A stretch of DNA of 6,378 nt from Elusimicrobiota bacterium. GTDB taxonomy: Bacteria > Elusimicrobiota > Elusimicrobia > UBA1565 > UBA9628. Below, piece after piece: positions 4,935-6,378 of the stretch. Position numbers and translations under genes: made by a program. The stretch lies in contig JAQUNT010000139.1 in NCBI GenBank assembly GCA_028717525.1, positions 1-6,378 on the forward strand. Reading direction: 5' to 3'. Under the pieces are notes generated by a model that was not told the origin of the DNA, did not search any database, and worked only from the letters and a program-made list of their open reading frames with translations. Positions within the stretch are counted from its first letter, which is position 1; each line of letters opens with the position of its first letter.

Positions 4935-6378
4935 ATGCGCGTCGTCTTGACCCAGGCCCTGATCCCGTCGGAGCCGGTTGAGGTATTCTATTGGCCGCTG
5001 GGCCTCGGCTATCTCGCGGCCTACGCCCGCCGAAGGCTGGAGAAGGCCGATTTCGTCTACGCCGAGGGGAGGGACCGCATCCTGTCCGCCGGCCCCGACG
5101 TCGTCGGCATCTCGACCATCACGGAGAACTTCCGGTGGGCCGCGCAGCTCTGCCGGGAGCTCCGGAAGGACTTCCGCGGCCCCATCGTGCTCGGAGGCGC
5201 GCACATATCGGCCTTGCCGTCCTGCCTGCCCGCCGAGGCAGACGCCGGGGTGCTCGGCGAAGGCGAGGAGACCTTCGTCCGCCTGCTCGAATTGATCGAA
5301 AGGCGCGGCGGGCGCTGGAAAGAGGGCCTGAAGAGCCTCCGGGGCGTCTGCCGGCACGGGCCCGGCGGGGTCACGGTCGAAGCCCCCCGCGCCCCGATAG
5401 CCGACCTTGACGCCATCCCTTTTCCGGACCGGGCGATGCTGGGGGCGGATTGGTCCCACGCGGTTGAGAATCCGACGGCGCACTCCCTGCTCTCCTCGCG
5501 CGGTTGCCCGCACGCCTGCAAGTTCTGCTTCTCGACGCGGTTCTGGAGGAGGATCCGGCGCCACGGCGCGGCCTACGTCGTCGCCGAGGCTCTCCAGGTG
5601 AGGCGGGACTTGGGCGCCACGAACCTGAATTATCTCGACGACCTCTTCACATCCGATAAGGGCCGGCTGTCCGATATCGCCTCCCGGCTCCGCGCCAGCG
5701 GCCTCGCCGACGAGGCGTCGTTCCTCTGCACCGTCCGCAGCGACCAGGTCGACGAGGGCCTCTGCAAGTCCCTGGTCCGGATGAACGCGGGCATCGTGAG
5801 CATGGGGGTGGAATCGGGCTCGGACGACGTGCTGCGCCTGATGAACAAGCGGACCACCGTGAAGGACAACGCGAGGGCGCTGGCGAGGCTCGCCCGGCAT
5901 GGGATCAAGGTCGTCGCATCCGTACTCCTGGGGTTCCCGGGAGAGACCGTGCGGGACATGGACCGGACGGCCGAGTTCATCGCCAGGCACCTCGGCTCCG
6001 ACATCGAGGAGTTCGAGCTTTATCCTGCGATGCCCTACCCGGGGACGTGGCTGTGGCGTCACGCGCTGAAAAAGGGCATTCTGCCTGGCGAGGGCGTCGA
6101 CGGCCGCGGCTTCGGCGTGGCCGAAGCGACCTTCGACCCCGTCCATTACCCCTACCTTAACGCCTCCGCGCCAAAGGAGACATTCCTCCGCTACTTCTAC
6201 CAGTTGAAGTGCCTGTCTTATCGCGGGCAGTCGGCCAGGCGCCTGCGACTCATCGATGACCTGCGCCGGCGGCTTTCCACGCCCGCCCCGACTCCGATTC
6301 CGCATGGCGCCCCCGCATCTAAAAAAAAACAAATTCTGCCTGCCCTGAATAGGACCGCGCTCATGACCGAGGTGGGAC
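4935..6378 (+). CDS. B12-binding-type radical SAM enzyme, partial at the right edge
   Basis: This is a cobalamin-binding-domain radical SAM (BchE/class B-like) protein, open from 4935 to the window edge (481 residues seen). Residues of about 1-150 form the B12-binding-like domain: PLGLGYLAAYARR (21-33), PDVVGISTITENF (54-66), GPIVLGGAHISALP (82-95) and GVLGEGEETF (105-114). The classic DxHxxG cobalamin His motif is not seen, as in many members. The radical SAM core follows: RGCPHACKFC (189-198) holds the 4Fe-4S ligands C191, C195 and C198. YLDDLF (233-238), MGVESGSDDVLRLMNK (290-305) and VLLGFPGET (330-338) are later barrel strands, and YPAMPYPGT (363-371) lies near the end of the core. Such enzymes methylate unactivated carbons or do radical rearrangements on specialised metabolites, lipids or cofactors; the substrate cannot be told. 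An in-frame TAA at 4920-4922 makes 4935 the first possible ATG. Shine-Dalgarno support is weak (GGGA, 4926-4929). After about residue 448 the sequence turns Pro/Ala-rich, and an A9 run lies at 6321-6329. Confidence 0.92.
   Translation, partial: MRVVLTQALIPSEPVEVFYWPLGLGYLAAYARRRLEKADFVYAEGRDRILSAGPDVVGISTITENFRWAAQLCRELRKDFRGPIVLGGAHISALPSCLPAEADAGVLGEGEETFVRLLELIERRGGRWKEGLKSLRGVCRHGPGGVTVEAPRAPIADLDAIPFPDRAMLGADWSHAVENPTAHSLLSSRGCPHACKFCFSTRFWRRIRRHGAAYVVAEALQVRRDLGATNLNYLDDLFTSDKGRLSDIASRLRASGLADEASFLCTVRSDQVDEGLCKSLVRMNAGIVSMGVESGSDDVLRLMNKRTTVKDNARALARLARHGIKVVASVLLGFPGETVRDMDRTAEFIARHLGSDIEEFELYPAMPYPGTWLWRHALKKGILPGEGVDGRGFGVAEATFDPVHYPYLNASAPKETFLRYFYQLKCLSYRGQSARRLRLIDDLRRRLSTPAPTPIPHGAPASKKKQILPALNRTALMTEVG

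Noticed and set aside
4770..6332. Long - strand open frame of 520 codons.
   Set aside because: It is antisense to the radical SAM gene, which has a clear CxxxCxxC motif and B12-domain motifs; the - strand translation has no recognisable features.

Overview
The window is GC-rich DNA (G or C in most third codon positions) from a bacterium with a periplasm or outer membrane. The evidence is one Sec-secreted protein and two lipoproteins with lipobox cysteines. The lineage cannot be fixed from the sequence. An Elusimicrobiota-like or deltaproteobacterial MAG is only a guess, and nothing here is diagnostic. It reads as an accessory region: short genes on both strands, a broken transposase and a dispersed repeat.

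Layout. 1-341 is non-coding, with strong hairpins and a TATGAT box. 342-1238 (+) encodes a secreted protein that joins a SnoaL/NTF2-like domain to a Cache sensor domain. 1257-1425 is a partial copy of a dispersed inverted-repeat element. 1452-1628 (+) is a possible 58-residue protein. 1660-2799 and 2809-3432 (both -) form a two-gene lipoprotein operon with a plausible sigma70 promoter at 3472-3500. 3485-3718 (+) is the C-terminal remnant of an IS4-family transposase with a perfect YREK signature. 3747-4550 (-) is a class I SAM methyltransferase. 4572-4828 is the second, better-preserved copy of the repeat, 257 bp with terminal inverted repeats. 4829-4934 is a short divergent intergenic region. 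4935 to the right edge (+) is a large B12-binding-type radical SAM enzyme that runs out of the window, so its C-terminus is not seen.

The most striking observation concerns the methyltransferase. Its apparent start has almost no ribosome binding site. Just beyond the repeat element, on the same strand, lies an ideal AAGGAG site followed by ATG ACC AAC and nothing sensible after it. Removing exactly the 257-bp element joins this orphan start in frame to the methyltransferase. The element therefore appears to have inserted into the first codons of the gene. The orphan ribosome binding site also lies in one arm of a perfect 9-bp inverted repeat that could sequester it.

How the genes may work together: the methyltransferase and the radical SAM enzyme are divergent across about 100 bp once the insertion is removed, which suggests shared control and perhaps a shared pathway (inference). 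The two lipoproteins look co-transcribed and probably act together in the envelope, but neither has a recognisable function. I found no CRISPR array, tRNA, rRNA or recognisable defence system. The candidates for something undescribed are the inverted-repeat element and the lipoprotein pair.
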